The notes under the pieces were generated by a model, which was given only the letters and a program-made list of their open reading frames with translations, searched no databases and was not told the origin of the DNA. A stretch of 64,000 bases of DNA, taken from positions 1,240,001 to 1,304,000 of the forward strand of contig WLWP01000001.1 in the NCBI GenBank assembly GCA_012103505.1. The letters are read 5' to 3'. Made by a program: the position numbers and the translations under genes. Below, piece by piece: positions 35,549-44,857 of the stretch. Source of the DNA: Pseudomonadales bacterium (GTDB lineage: Bacteria; Pseudomonadota; Gammaproteobacteria; Pseudomonadales; Azotimanducaceae). Within the stretch, counting starts at the first letter, position 1. Every line of letters starts with the position of its first letter.

Positions 35549-36222
35549 GTAATTTTACGCGAGTAGTAGGATCGATAGAGCTCCTCGGCATCGGCACCGA
35601 AGTAGAAACGTAATCGGTAGGTCCACATACTAACTATCGTCCGCAAAACGCCCTGCATTCGCCATCGTCTCGGTGATGCTCCAACTTTTATTCTAAGGGG
35701 TCTGTATTTTTCCGGAGCGTGAGTTTTGAGGCCCTTAGAGGTTGCAATATCTTCCATCAGACTTAAGCCAGAGAAACCTCCCGCCTCCCGGAGCAACGCT
35801 GTGTGAAAGAACATCGCCTGATCGCCTGTACAAATCTTTGTTAGGCGGGAACGATAGTTCATCATTGCCGCGATCACGGTTAAACCGGGGATCTTCACAT
35901 CAAACCTTCCCCAACACGCCTCTCCCTGAACCAAGTCGTTCCAGCTCGATCTCATTTGTTCTGAAATGAAGGCATCCGCATGTAAGACCATACACATGCC
36001 CTCGGTAACATTCTCTAATGCGGTTTGGATTTGACGACCGCGCCCAGGCGAAGCAACAAGATAGGTTGCCGCGCTCAACTCAACAATCGCTTTGGTACTA
36101 GCAGAACCGGCGCCGTCCACAACAACTACCGTGGATTGCCACGCCTGTAGGCGCAATTCCCGAAGTAGTTTTTCCAGAGCGCTATCATCCTTGTAGACGG
36201 GGATGACGATCGTGCCTGACAT
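35545..36222 (-). CDS. Family 2 glycosyltransferase, TIGR04283 type
   Basis: A 225-residue GT-A glycosyltransferase. It starts SGTIVIPVYKDDSALEKLLR with VVVVDGAGSASTKAIVE, a donor-binding start. A DAFIS segment takes the place of the DxD motif (VLHADAFISEQM), followed by the acceptor region TGDQAMFFHTALLREAGGFS with LMEDIATSKGLK. It is translated just before the TIGR04282-type gene with a four-base overlap, so the two form an operon. The acceptor is unknown. Confidence 0.82.
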   Translation of the reverse strand: MSGTIVIPVYKDDSALEKLLRELRLQAWQSTVVVVDGAGSASTKAIVELSAATYLVASPGRGRQIQTALENVTEGMCMVLHADAFISEQMRSSWNDLVQGEACWGRFDVKIPGLTVIAAMMNYRSRLTKICTGDQAMFFHTALLREAGGFSGLSLMEDIATSKGLKTHAPEKYRPLRIKVGASPRRWRMQGVLRTIVSMWTYRLRFYFGADAEELYRSYYSRKIT

Positions 36223-36261
36223 AAGGTTGCCCTGACTACGCCAAACGTACCTGGAACCTGC

Positions 36262-37116
36262 CTAAGCCTTGATGACTTCTTCCGCCACCTTTTGCATACC
36301 TCCCGGTACGTCAGCGCCAAACGCTGGTAGTGGGATAAGAAGTCTCTGAGCACCGGCATCGGCCAACTCTGCCACAGCTTCCTGGCCACCTCGACCTGTC
36401 CACATACAAGAGATTTCTATTTCTTCGGCGTCACGATCTTGCTCATCGCAAGCAGCGTGCAGCGCCTTCACGCCTTCCTTAAGTTCGTTAGCTTGTGTGG
36501 TCGGCGCAAACCAACCTTGGCCAAAGCGCGCTGTCCGTTCAAAAATCTTACCTTTATTGCCACCCATAACAACTCGTAATGAAGGCGCTTTTGGATAACT
36601 CTGAAAACCACTCCAGCTTAGAAACTCACTTTGATGCTCTACAACATCCCCCGCCCAAACTTTTCGCGTGCCGGTCATATAGTCATCGAATCTTGCACCA
36701 CGTTTTTCAAACGGAGCACCTAGCGCATCATATTCTTCCTTCAACCAGCCAATGCCGAGGCCAAACTCGAGGCGGCCACCAGAAACGAAATCCAGGCTTG
36801 CGGCTTGCTTCGCGACGTAAAGTGGATTGGCCTGCGGCAAAATATTCACACCCGTTCCTAACGTGATAGTTTTAGTGTGGGCGGCGATATGCGAGAGCGC
36901 AATCAAGGGGTCAATGAAGTTTGTATCCGAGGGTCCGCCCATCTTGCCTTCTGGGTTGTACGGATACTTCGATTCATAGTCCACGGGTACAACGACATGC
37001 TCGAATGTCCAAACAGATTCGTAGTTCAACGTTTCAGCTAGTTGGGCTAGGCCAAGCATCTGTTCGAGGGAGGTTAGCCCGACATTTATAGGCACTATGC
37101 CAATCTTCATTTCCAT
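36262..37116 (-). CDS. LLM-class F420/FMN-dependent oxidoreductase
   Basis: A luciferase-like monooxygenase-fold protein of 284 residues. Features are KIGIVPINVGLTSLEQMLGL at the start, then WTFEHVVVPVDYESKYPY, ITLGTGVNILPQANPLYVAK and GRLEFGLGIGWLKEEYDALG, which are signature elements of the TIGR03619 group. These enzymes use F420H2 or reduced flavin; which one cannot be told here, and F420 genes are not visible. An AGGA lies just before the ATG at 37116. Substrate unknown. Confidence 0.85.
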   Translation of the reverse strand: MEMKIGIVPINVGLTSLEQMLGLAQLAETLNYESVWTFEHVVVPVDYESKYPYNPEGKMGGPSDTNFIDPLIALSHIAAHTKTITLGTGVNILPQANPLYVAKQAASLDFVSGGRLEFGLGIGWLKEEYDALGAPFEKRGARFDDYMTGTRKVWAGDVVEHQSEFLSWSGFQSYPKAPSLRVVMGGNKGKIFERTARFGQGWFAPTTQANELKEGVKALHAACDEQDRDAEEIEISCMWTGRGGQEAVAELADAGAQRLLIPLPAFGADVPGGMQKVAEEVIKA

Positions 37117-37174
37117 TCCAACATCCTTTCAAATTTATATTTAACGCCGCTCGAGCAGCTGACTTTTTGTAGCG

Positions 37175-38536
37175 CTATTGTGCCAACGTCGCCTGGGATG
37201 GCGCCATGATCTTTTTACGAATATGACTGAATTTTCTATCGTCGACCAATCTAACTGTACCTGTCGAGGTTTCGATTCCTAGGTTATAAAACGCTTGGTT
37301 GGTGTCGGGCATGCCTAGACTATCCGCATGGTTTTCGTAAAGCGGCACGAATATGGGGACGCTGATTTCATCATCGAGCATTTCAAAGAGTTTAAGAGGC
37401 GTCACACTCCGTGGATTTGGCAGGGTCAGTCGCCGGAGCGCTTCATCCAGAGACAGACCATGACTTCGGAGTTCAATATCAGCCAGCAAGGCAAATGCTG
37501 CCCCGCTCCAGTAAATCATCAGCCTGGACTTCCAGAATGATTCGCGCGTTGCTGAATTCGGTGTCATGTCGCGACCAACTTCATCTGCGCGCCCGAAAGA
37601 GCGAGTCATTCGCTGCCAAGCTTCCTGTTCGCTGTAGTGACCAAGTCGAGCTTGTATTACATTTTGGTAGTAACTGGCAAAACCTTCCGAAACCCAGCGT
37701 CCGCTACCCGATACGTAGGGAAGTTTTAGGTGGGATAACTCATGTGCAACCGTCCAGTCGTAACGCAGATCGTCAATCGATCTATCAGCGTCAACAAACA
37801 AACGCACCGACTCGCCTTGATTCCGGATTACGTGGCCAAATGGCACCGGCGACTCACCGCGCGGTGGAACCGCGAAGACCATTATTTGCGCGTTGGGATT
37901 TGGGAATTGGGCACCGCCTGCTACACCCCACAACAATTCGTTGAGCCAACTCTGAATTTTCGCTGCATTCTCTTTAGGCCCAATATAGGCTGCGGGTTTC
38001 TTCAGACCTTCGATTGTGAGTCGATGAAACGCACCCAGAACAATTTGCGGCGTGCTGCTTCTCGGTGAGCGAGGTATCACCAGCTTGTCACCAGTGACCG
38101 GCCATGGATGCGACACAGGAACCCGCCCTTCAAGCTTAACTGACGCAGCTTCTCGGGGATGCAGGAACAAAAATTCAGCGGGATTCGCAGTAGCCACGCC
38201 GCTTGGCAGATCGATACGAAATCGACCCTCTGGAGTGCGCGGGATTCGGTATTCGTACTCAACACAAGTGGCGCCTTTGGGAATCCCACGCCGTACTTCT
38301 CGCTTAGGAAATTCGCTGCCGTCGCAATGCCGGAACCCCTTCAAGCGATCTAGACGCACGTCACCAACCGGAATCACTCGTTCAGCGTCCACGTGTAACC
38401 GTATGTCTATGGTGCGCAAGTCATCAGCAACCTGGAGCACATATGACAAGTCAGCAGATGCAACATTGGGTAACAGACTAATGATTGCCGCACCTGCGTT
38501 GATTAGAAATCCGGTATATTTGCGCGTTCGTCCCAT
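37175..38536 (-). CDS. Secreted gluzincin-type metallopeptidase (M1/M61-like)
   Basis: A 453-residue exported protein with an N-terminal signal segment (residues 8-28, ending NVASA). The motif HELSHLK at 265-271 followed by the Glu of WVSEGFASYYQ at 284 is the HExxH...E zinc site of gluzincins. The N-terminal domain is beta-rich, as in M61 proteins, and the helical C-terminus contains SLDEALRRLTLPNPRSVTPL. The closest named family is not certain. The gene starts only 11 bases from a divergently transcribed symporter. Confidence 0.75.
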   Translation of the reverse strand: MGRTRKYTGFLINAGAAIISLLPNVASADLSYVLQVADDLRTIDIRLHVDAERVIPVGDVRLDRLKGFRHCDGSEFPKREVRRGIPKGATCVEYEYRIPRTPEGRFRIDLPSGVATANPAEFLFLHPREAASVKLEGRVPVSHPWPVTGDKLVIPRSPRSSTPQIVLGAFHRLTIEGLKKPAAYIGPKENAAKIQSWLNELLWGVAGGAQFPNPNAQIMVFAVPPRGESPVPFGHVIRNQGESVRLFVDADRSIDDLRYDWTVAHELSHLKLPYVSGSGRWVSEGFASYYQNVIQARLGHYSEQEAWQRMTRSFGRADEVGRDMTPNSATRESFWKSRLMIYWSGAAFALLADIELRSHGLSLDEALRRLTLPNPRSVTPLKLFEMLDDEISVPIFVPLYENHADSLGMPDTNQAFYNLGIETSTGTVRLVDDRKFSHIRKKIMAPSQATLAQ

Positions 38537-38547
38537 GAGTTGCTCAA

Positions 38548-40125
38548 ATGATTTGGATTAGTTGTGCCAGCTTTATGGCGCTGGTCGCCTATATCTCTTA
38601 CCGACTCACCAAGGGCCGGGTGAGTGACAGTACCGGTTTTTTCCTAGCCGGGCGATCTTTGACCGGAACTTTCATCGCCGGTTCCTTGTTACTCACTAAT
38701 ATTTCGGCAGAACAAATTATCGGGCTTGCGGGATCTGCTTACGCGTTCAACTTGAGTTCCATGGCTTGGGAAATAGTAGCGGTCGTTGCGATCATCATCA
38801 CCGCATTGGTTTTTTTACCGCGCTATCTAGCCAACGGGTTTACGACGCTGCCGCAATTTCTAGGTGAACGTTTTAGTCCAGCTATTCGTTTCTCTACTGT
38901 CGCTTTGTTCCTCCTGGGGTATGGGCTCGTCACCATTCCATCAGTTCTATATTCAGGCACGATAGCCGTCGTCGAGACTGTCCTTGGCGACTTTAGCTCT
39001 GACTGGACTTTTGTCGCAGCACTGATTGTGATCGCCCTTATCGGAATGGCTTATTCTGTCACTGGAGGCCTACGAGCGATCGCGATATCAGATACGCTCA
39101 ATGGTGCAGGTCTAATATTTTTTGGGTTTTTAATCCCAATCCTCGCGTTAGGTCACCTCGGCGAGGGGAGTATCTCGGAAGGTTGGCGAATTGTTGTAAC
39201 CAACCACCCTGAAAAACTAAATGCGATAGGCAGTGACACGGACCCTACCCCCTTCATCACGCTCTTTACCGGGATGATCTTTGCCAATCTCGCCTATTGG
39301 GGTACCAACCAATACGTTATCCAACGCTCCTTGGCTGCAGAGAGTTTAGCCGCGGGCCAAAAAGGCGTGTTGATCGCCGGTTTCTTCAAACTCCTCATTC
39401 CTTTCTTTGTCATGCTACCCGGGGTCATCGCTTTCCACCTTTACGGCGACTCGCTTACAAGCATGGATCAAGCCTATCCGCGGCTCGTGAAGGATGTGTT
39501 GCCAGGTTTTCTGACGGGTATCTTTCTAGCTGTACTTCTTGGCGCAGTGTTTAGTTCGTTTAACTCCTTGTTACAAAGTGCCGCAACGCTCATTACTTAT
39601 GACTTGTACGTACCATTACGAAATCAAACTGCCACGGATCGGGAGCGAATTCGAATAGGACGATACGCCTGTATCGCGATCACGATATCGGGGCTGCTCG
39701 TAGCACCGGCATTACAGTTGGCTCCTGACGGCTTGTGGCAACTCATTAGAAAATTCACTGGCTTCTACAACATCCCAATTATCGCGATCGTCCTTGCTGC
39801 CCTGTTCCTTAAACGATCCACAGCCAAGGCTGCTCTAGCCGTCGTTCTATTTCATATCCCTGCCTATGGCGTCGTTACGTTTTGGTGGGATAGCGGCATT
39901 CATTTTATTCACTGGTACGCTATTCTGTTTTTCATTGAAATTGCGCTTCTCATCTTTTGGCGCGATGAACAACCCTTTGACGCCCATTCGCGTTCCCGTC
40001 AATCTGTTAGTACGGTCGATCTGACGCCGTGGCGTTGGCGGTGGCACCTTGTGGCCTCACTGTCGCTGATCATCATCGCACTCTACGTCGCACTCTCGCC
40101 GCTTGGTCTCGCGGCAAATAGCTAG
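38548..40125 (+). CDS. Sodium:solute symporter (SSS family), SGLT-like
   Basis: A membrane protein of 525 residues with about 13-14 transmembrane segments. The start (YRLTKGRVSDSTGFFLAGRS with LTNISAEQIIGLAGSAYAFN) and the later WGTNQYVIQRSLAAESLAAG motif are typical of vSGLT-type sugar or polyol sodium symporters. It begins at ATG 38548 in the first membrane segment. Substrate not predictable. It is divergent from the peptidase and convergent with matB. Confidence 0.88.
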   Translation: MIWISCASFMALVAYISYRLTKGRVSDSTGFFLAGRSLTGTFIAGSLLLTNISAEQIIGLAGSAYAFNLSSMAWEIVAVVAIIITALVFLPRYLANGFTTLPQFLGERFSPAIRFSTVALFLLGYGLVTIPSVLYSGTIAVVETVLGDFSSDWTFVAALIVIALIGMAYSVTGGLRAIAISDTLNGAGLIFFGFLIPILALGHLGEGSISEGWRIVVTNHPEKLNAIGSDTDPTPFITLFTGMIFANLAYWGTNQYVIQRSLAAESLAAGQKGVLIAGFFKLLIPFFVMLPGVIAFHLYGDSLTSMDQAYPRLVKDVLPGFLTGIFLAVLLGAVFSSFNSLLQSAATLITYDLYVPLRNQTATDRERIRIGRYACIAITISGLLVAPALQLAPDGLWQLIRKFTGFYNIPIIAIVLAALFLKRSTAKAALAVVLFHIPAYGVVTFWWDSGIHFIHWYAILFFIEIALLIFWRDEQPFDAHSRSRQSVSTVDLTPWRWRWHLVASLSLIIIALYVALSPLGLAANS

Positions 40126-40163
40126 CCCTCGACCTGGCCGCGTACAGACCTGAGACCGGCTGA

Positions 40164-41639
40164 CTACCCTTCGAAGAGCCCCTGATACTCGTCACGCAAG
40201 AGATTCTTTTGCACTTTACCCATCGTGTTCCGAGGCAGCTCTGCGACATTGAGGACACGTTTGGGTTGCTTGAATTTGGCCAACTGCCCCTCAAGAGCTC
40301 TAATCACGACTTCCGTAGCAACATCCTCTCCTTCAGGAACGACTACAGCAACAACACCTTCGCCAAAATCTCTATGCGGAACACCGATCACGGCACTCTC
40401 GACAATCCCTGGAATTTCATCGATGAGTCGCTCTACTTCCTTTGGATAAACGTTGTAACCACCACTGATGACTAAGTCTTTGGCCCGACCAACGATGGAT
40501 ACCCTACCGGCGTCATCAACTGTCCCTAAATCACCGGTTATGAAGAAACCGTCTGGTCGTATTTCCTCTGCAGTCTTTTCCGGCATCCGCCAGTAACCGC
40601 CGAACACATTGGGCCCCCGGACTTCGATGGTACCTACATCACCAGTTGTTACCTCTTGACCATGGTCGTTTGCAATCCGCAGTTCTAGCCCTGGCAACGG
40701 GAAACCAACTGTTGCCGGTACTCTCTCGCCAAGCAGTGGATTCGAGGTATTGATGATCGTCTCACTCATGCCATAACGCTCAAGAATTCGTGTCCCCGTG
40801 ACTTGCTCCCATTCATCGAATACCTGTTCAGTCAGCGGTGCCGAACCGCAGATAAAAACCCGCATATGTGCCACGGACTGCTTAGCGAAATTCGGTAGCG
40901 CGAGTAGTCGGACGTAGAACGTTGGAACGCCCATCAGCACAGTTGCCCCGTCTAGTTGTTCAGCAACCACAGCAGCATCGAATTTCGGCAACCAGATCAT
41001 TGGTGTGCCATTCAGCAGCGCACAGTGGCTGGCGATGAAAAGCCCATGAACATGAAAAATTGGTAACGCGTGCAGGAGGACATCACTGTTCTGCCATCCC
41101 CACGTTTCGCTCAGGGCGGACGCGTTAGAAGCCAAATTGTCGTGACTTAACATGGCGCCTTTGGAGCGTCCTGTCGTCCCTGAGGTGTACAAGATCGCCG
41201 CAAGGTCACTGCCGTTAAGATTCTCAATCGGTGGCGTGTCTACACCCAACGTAAGTTCCGTTAAGCTCCCCGTGCCATCGGCGTTCAGCGTCAACGAGGT
41301 AACGTCGTCTCGAGTCGTGGCACCAACAAACAGGGTGGGTTCAGCATCACCGATGAAGTAGTCGAGCTCCGCAGGCGTATAGCCTGAGTTAAGTGGCAAA
41401 TAGATCGCACCAATCCTCAACGTGGCAAGGTAGAGTGCTAAGTTTTCTGGCGACTTTTCAACCTGTACGGCGACACGATCGCCAACGGCTACGCCTTGTG
41501 CCTTCAATACACCGGCAATTTTTCCAACGTGACCTTGCAGATCACCATAGGTCCAATTCTCTCGGTCTAGCAGGCGCAGACAGTCAGTATCCTGATTAGC
41601 TGTAAAAACTGTATCTAGTTGTGCGTAAAAGTTAGCCAT
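40164..41639 (-). CDS. matB: Malonyl-CoA synthetase (MatB-like acyl-CoA ligase)
   Basis: An AMP-forming acyl-CoA synthetase of 491 residues. The ATP-binding loop YTSGTTGRSKGAMLSHDNL, the YGMSE motif, and the C-terminal GGYNVYPKEVERLI with the catalytic Lys in NTMGKVQK are present. Overall sequence (HALPIFHVHGLFIASHCALL, RILERYGMSETIINTSNP) matches malonyl-CoA synthetases. The ATG at 41639 is preceded by GGAGGGGAC at good spacing. MatB converts malonate and CoA to malonyl-CoA; no malonate decarboxylase or matC is next to it. Confidence 0.85.
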   Translation of the reverse strand: MANFYAQLDTVFTANQDTDCLRLLDRENWTYGDLQGHVGKIAGVLKAQGVAVGDRVAVQVEKSPENLALYLATLRIGAIYLPLNSGYTPAELDYFIGDAEPTLFVGATTRDDVTSLTLNADGTGSLTELTLGVDTPPIENLNGSDLAAILYTSGTTGRSKGAMLSHDNLASNASALSETWGWQNSDVLLHALPIFHVHGLFIASHCALLNGTPMIWLPKFDAAVVAEQLDGATVLMGVPTFYVRLLALPNFAKQSVAHMRVFICGSAPLTEQVFDEWEQVTGTRILERYGMSETIINTSNPLLGERVPATVGFPLPGLELRIANDHGQEVTTGDVGTIEVRGPNVFGGYWRMPEKTAEEIRPDGFFITGDLGTVDDAGRVSIVGRAKDLVISGGYNVYPKEVERLIDEIPGIVESAVIGVPHRDFGEGVVAVVVPEGEDVATEVVIRALEGQLAKFKQPKRVLNVAELPRNTMGKVQKNLLRDEYQGLFEG

Positions 41640-42095
41640 GTCCCCTCCCAAAGAAGCCCATTATGCGGCGGTAGTACTGAGTTAGAAATACCCATTAACT
41701 GTTTGATTTTTTGAATGAAAAGGCATTGCCTTGAGAATCTTCTTCTGCTAACTTTGCGTCCGCTTTCAGCCCTGCCGGGTACTAAGGGGAACGGCACAGA
41801 CAGCACCTACGATAAGTTCTGCGAAGAACAACAATATCGGCGAATCAATTAGATTCAATGATAATTGGCTTCAAAGTGTAGGTGTGATGAGGACTGAGCG
41901 AAGTTGTTGACCCTATTTTTTACAACGACTTACTGCCAAAAATCGAGGTGGAGGGGATGCCACATTCGACCTTCCCATAAAAATAATAACTAATGGGAAA
42001 ATTTGAGCCGCCATTTTGGCGGCTTTTTCTTTTCCGAACCCAAAATGTAGAATGCAGCCCACACAGACCGGCACTCAACACTGAAAGCAACCGTC
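41640..42095 (+). ncRNA. Structured leader or small-RNA region upstream of aroA
   Basis: This 456-base gap has no protein gene on either strand of convincing size. On the plus strand it contains a nine-pair hairpin at 41901-41931 (arms AAGTTGTTG and CAACGACTT), a GGAGGGG followed by a tiny frame ATG...TAA at 41957-41980 (MPHSTFP), and a strong intrinsic terminator at 42006-42033. Together these fit either a transcription-attenuated leader of aroA or a separate small RNA. No convincing -35/-10 pair was found, so the 5' end is unknown. Confidence 0.45.
42006..42033 (+). terminator. Intrinsic terminator upstream of aroA
   Basis: A perfect eight-base stem, AGCCGCCA and TGGCGGCT, with a three-base loop is followed by TTTTTCTTTT on the plus strand: a textbook Rho-independent terminator. 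It ends 62 bases before the aroA ATG. The nearest plus-strand gene upstream ends 1.9 kb away. The segment CATTTTGG (42012-42019) can also pair with CCAAAATG (42040-42047), which would be exclusive with the terminator stem. Confidence 0.9.
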
Positions 42096-43370
42096 ATGGC
42101 TAAGTTCAAGATTCCAAGAATTGCAAAACCGTTTGCTATCGATGTGATGCTGCCGGGAAGCAAGTCCATCGCGCTGCGCCAACTGGCGATGTCTGCCCTA
42201 ACAGACAAACCGACCACCTTGTTCGGTATTCCTCACTGTGATGACACCGAAGCCATGCTCGATTCACTCACACGTCTCGGCATGACGATCTCTAGAGACA
42301 AAGATCAAACCGGGCTTCAGGGTCCGATGAATCTAACGGACGATGTGACGCTCGATGCAAGGATGAGCGGTGCCTCGACACGACTCCTTATCGGGCTTGC
42401 AGCCCTCCGATCAGGTCAGACCTGTATAGACGGGCACGAGTCGCTGCGAGCAAGAACCAACACACCACTAGTAGATGCACTCGAACGCCATGGCTGCCAG
42501 GTCAACCCAGCCCCAAACGGTGGATTGCCCTTACGTATCAAGGGTCCGATAGCGTCTACCTCGACCATCAGTATTGATGGCTCACTCTCGAGCCAATACA
42601 TCACCGCCCTCCTCGTGATTATGCCTTTGCTAAAAGACGCTAATCGCATCGAGATTACTGGTGATTTGGTTTCAAAGCCCTACATCGATATCACACTCAA
42701 TGAGATGTCGAAAAGAGGGGTTAACGCAAACTGGTGTGATGCAAACACGCTCGAGGTAACACCTGGGGACTACGGCGGTGGAGAGTTTCGGGTTGAAGGT
42801 GACGCCACGGCAGCCACATATTTTGCGGGGCTCGCGACACTGCATCAAAGCAGCGTCCACCTGCTCAACATTGGTGCTGGAACACACCAAGGCGATTATA
42901 AGTTCATGAAGCTGATGGAAGATCTCGGCGCCCATGTTTCGCGGACTTCAGAAACCACCAAAATCACAGGACCAAAGGATCTTGCTGAACTTGGCTCCAT
43001 CGATATGACGGAAATGCCAGATGCAGCTCTGACTCTAATCGCCATGCTACCGATGTTGCCAGGCATAAAATCGATTAACGGCCTTTCCTCACTTCACCAC
43101 AAGGAGTGCGATCGTTTGGAATGCCCGGCGCAAGAATTCAAAGAGATGGGGGTTGGCGTAGACACGACTGAAGACAGCATAACAATCGGTTCAGTGCTGA
43201 CGGGTGACATTAGCGCCCACGAACTAACCACCTATCACGACCACCGTATTGCTATGGCTTTCTCGCTACTCGGGAGTTGTACAGATTCGCTAACCGTTGA
43301 TGATAAGCGGGTCGTTGACAAAACCTACCCCGAATACTGGAGCGACTATCAACGTGCAGTTGCGACCTGA
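42096..43370 (+). CDS. aroA: 3-phosphoshikimate 1-carboxyvinyltransferase (EPSP synthase), divergent
   Basis: Sixth step of the shikimate pathway, joining PEP to shikimate-3-phosphate. The 424-residue protein keeps the active-site residues in LPGSKSIALRQ (Lys, Ser, Arg), SLSSQYITALL (Gln), EMPDAALT (Asp), HKECDRLE (Glu, Arg), DHRIAM (Arg) and DKTYPEYW (Lys). The loop that is NAGTAMRPL in E. coli reads MSGASTRLL here, with changes equivalent to Thr97 to Ala and Pro101 to Leu, near the glyphosate-binding site. RPIGPL becomes RTNTPL. Its 3' end overlaps the convergent symporter by 22 bases. Confidence 0.88.
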   Translation: MAKFKIPRIAKPFAIDVMLPGSKSIALRQLAMSALTDKPTTLFGIPHCDDTEAMLDSLTRLGMTISRDKDQTGLQGPMNLTDDVTLDARMSGASTRLLIGLAALRSGQTCIDGHESLRARTNTPLVDALERHGCQVNPAPNGGLPLRIKGPIASTSTISIDGSLSSQYITALLVIMPLLKDANRIEITGDLVSKPYIDITLNEMSKRGVNANWCDANTLEVTPGDYGGGEFRVEGDATAATYFAGLATLHQSSVHLLNIGAGTHQGDYKFMKLMEDLGAHVSRTSETTKITGPKDLAELGSIDMTEMPDAALTLIAMLPMLPGIKSINGLSSLHHKECDRLECPAQEFKEMGVGVDTTEDSITIGSVLTGDISAHELTTYHDHRIAMAFSLLGSCTDSLTVDDKRVVDKTYPEYWSDYQRAVAT

Positions 43371-44857
43371 CGATCCAGCAACGAGACGCCTATCATAGTT
43401 GCGAATGCAGCGACCATCGCATACAGCGCCGGATAGCCGGAAGGGAATATCGGTTCGGCATTACCAAGCACGCCGACCCAGACCGCTGGACCAAGTACCA
43501 TGAGCACCAATGTTGTCACCAGGCCAACTATTCCTCCAATGACGGCTCCTTTGGTTGTAAATCCCGACCAATACATCGAGAGTATGAGCAACGGGAAATT
43601 TGTACTCGCCGCTACCGCGAGCGCGAGCGATACCAAATAAGCTACGTTCTGTCCCTCGAAAGCCAGCCCTAAAAAGATTACGACCACGCCTAACACAATA
43701 GCTGTCAAACGGGAGACTCGTAGCTCATCTTGCTCCGTCGCCTGCCCTTTCTTGATGACGCTCGCATAGAGGTCATGTGAGACAGCCGAAGCGGAGGCAA
43801 GAGTCAGTCCCGCGACAACAGCAAGTATGGTGGCGAACGCAACTGCCGCCATAATCCCGTAGAAAACATCTCCGCCAACAACACGAGCGACGTGCACCGC
43901 CACCATGTTCGTGCCGCCCGCGATCTGTCCAGTGGCGTCAAGGAACTCTGGTTCGAGTTTCAACAACAAACTAATCGCTGCGACGCCCACGATGAAATAA
44001 ATGATCAAGTTGACATAAACGACTGCGGTCATCGCAACCGCAGCTGAAGTTCTCGCAGCACGCGCGTCTGGGACGGTGAAAAAACGCATTAGCAAATGTG
44101 GCGAGCCTACCAGGCCAAACACCAGACCAAAGCCCAGACTTAGACTTGCCAAGGTATCCAATCCAAGACCGCCAGGGATAACTAGTCGATCCAGCGTCGC
44201 ACCAGCGAGTTCGTTTTTACTTCGCGCTGAACTATAGAGCGCTTCGAAGTCGAAGCCAAAGTGGGCCATCGTCAAAATTGCGAGCATCGTAATGCCGCCA
44301 AGGAGCAGTATTGCTTTGGTAATTTGCACCCAAGTCGTCGCCAGCATTCCTCCGAGCGAAACGTACGTCACCATCAACACACTTACTAGAATCACTGCAA
44401 ACGTGTAGTCGATGTTAAATAGAATCTGGATGAGTGCGCCTGCGCCTACGATTTGAACCATCAGGTACATCAATGCGGAAACGAGCGCTGTAATCGCCGC
44501 TACAATGCGGATCGGGCGTTCGTCGAGTTTTATAACAAGTATGTCAACGAAAGTAAAATGGCCGAGTTCGCGCAACTTGTCTGTCATCAAAAAAAGAAAA
44601 ATCGTAAAGGCAATCGGAGCGCTTGATACATAAATCGCTGTGTCGTAACCGGACGTGAATATCATGGCGGTTGTACCGAGCAGAGTTGCGGCACTCATAA
44701 AGTCACCAGCTATTGCCAGACCATTTTGAGTCCCACCGATCCGCCCACCAGCGACGTAAAAGTCTGCTGCCGATTGCGTCTGTCGCGCAGCAAAAAAAGT
44801 GATTATCAGTGTTATCAAGATAACGATCACGAAGCACGTAACAGCGACAATACTCAT
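43349..44857 (-). CDS. actP: Cation/acetate-type sodium symporter (SSS family)
   Basis: A membrane protein of 502 residues with about 13 transmembrane segments. The regions AGGRIGGTQNGLAIAGDFMS, GATLDRLVIPGGLGLDTLAS and GLVGSPHLLMRFFTVPDARA resemble ActP-type monocarboxylate symporters. It is translated after a 71-residue membrane protein with a four-base overlap, matching the usual DUF485/DUF4212-type partner plus ActP layout. Acetate or a related short-chain acid is the likely substrate, by inference. Confidence 0.82.
   Translation of the reverse strand: MSIVAVTCFVIVILITLIITFFAARQTQSAADFYVAGGRIGGTQNGLAIAGDFMSAATLLGTTAMIFTSGYDTAIYVSSAPIAFTIFLFLMTDKLRELGHFTFVDILVIKLDERPIRIVAAITALVSALMYLMVQIVGAGALIQILFNIDYTFAVILVSVLMVTYVSLGGMLATTWVQITKAILLLGGITMLAILTMAHFGFDFEALYSSARSKNELAGATLDRLVIPGGLGLDTLASLSLGFGLVFGLVGSPHLLMRFFTVPDARAARTSAAVAMTAVVYVNLIIYFIVGVAAISLLLKLEPEFLDATGQIAGGTNMVAVHVARVVGGDVFYGIMAAVAFATILAVVAGLTLASASAVSHDLYASVIKKGQATEQDELRVSRLTAIVLGVVVIFLGLAFEGQNVAYLVSLALAVAASTNFPLLILSMYWSGFTTKGAVIGGIVGLVTTLVLMVLGPAVWVGVLGNAEPIFPSGYPALYAMVAAFATMIGVSLLDRQVATAR

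Noticed and set aside
34952-36222. Arsenosugar biosynthesis locus
   Set aside because: The names TIGR04282/04283 suggest it, but no arsenic methyltransferase, radical SAM or ars gene is nearby; only the glycosyltransferase fold can be supported.
42040-42047. Antiterminator pairing as proof of attenuation
   Set aside because: The competing segment lies downstream of the terminator, so it would form after the decision point; kept only as a supporting hint.
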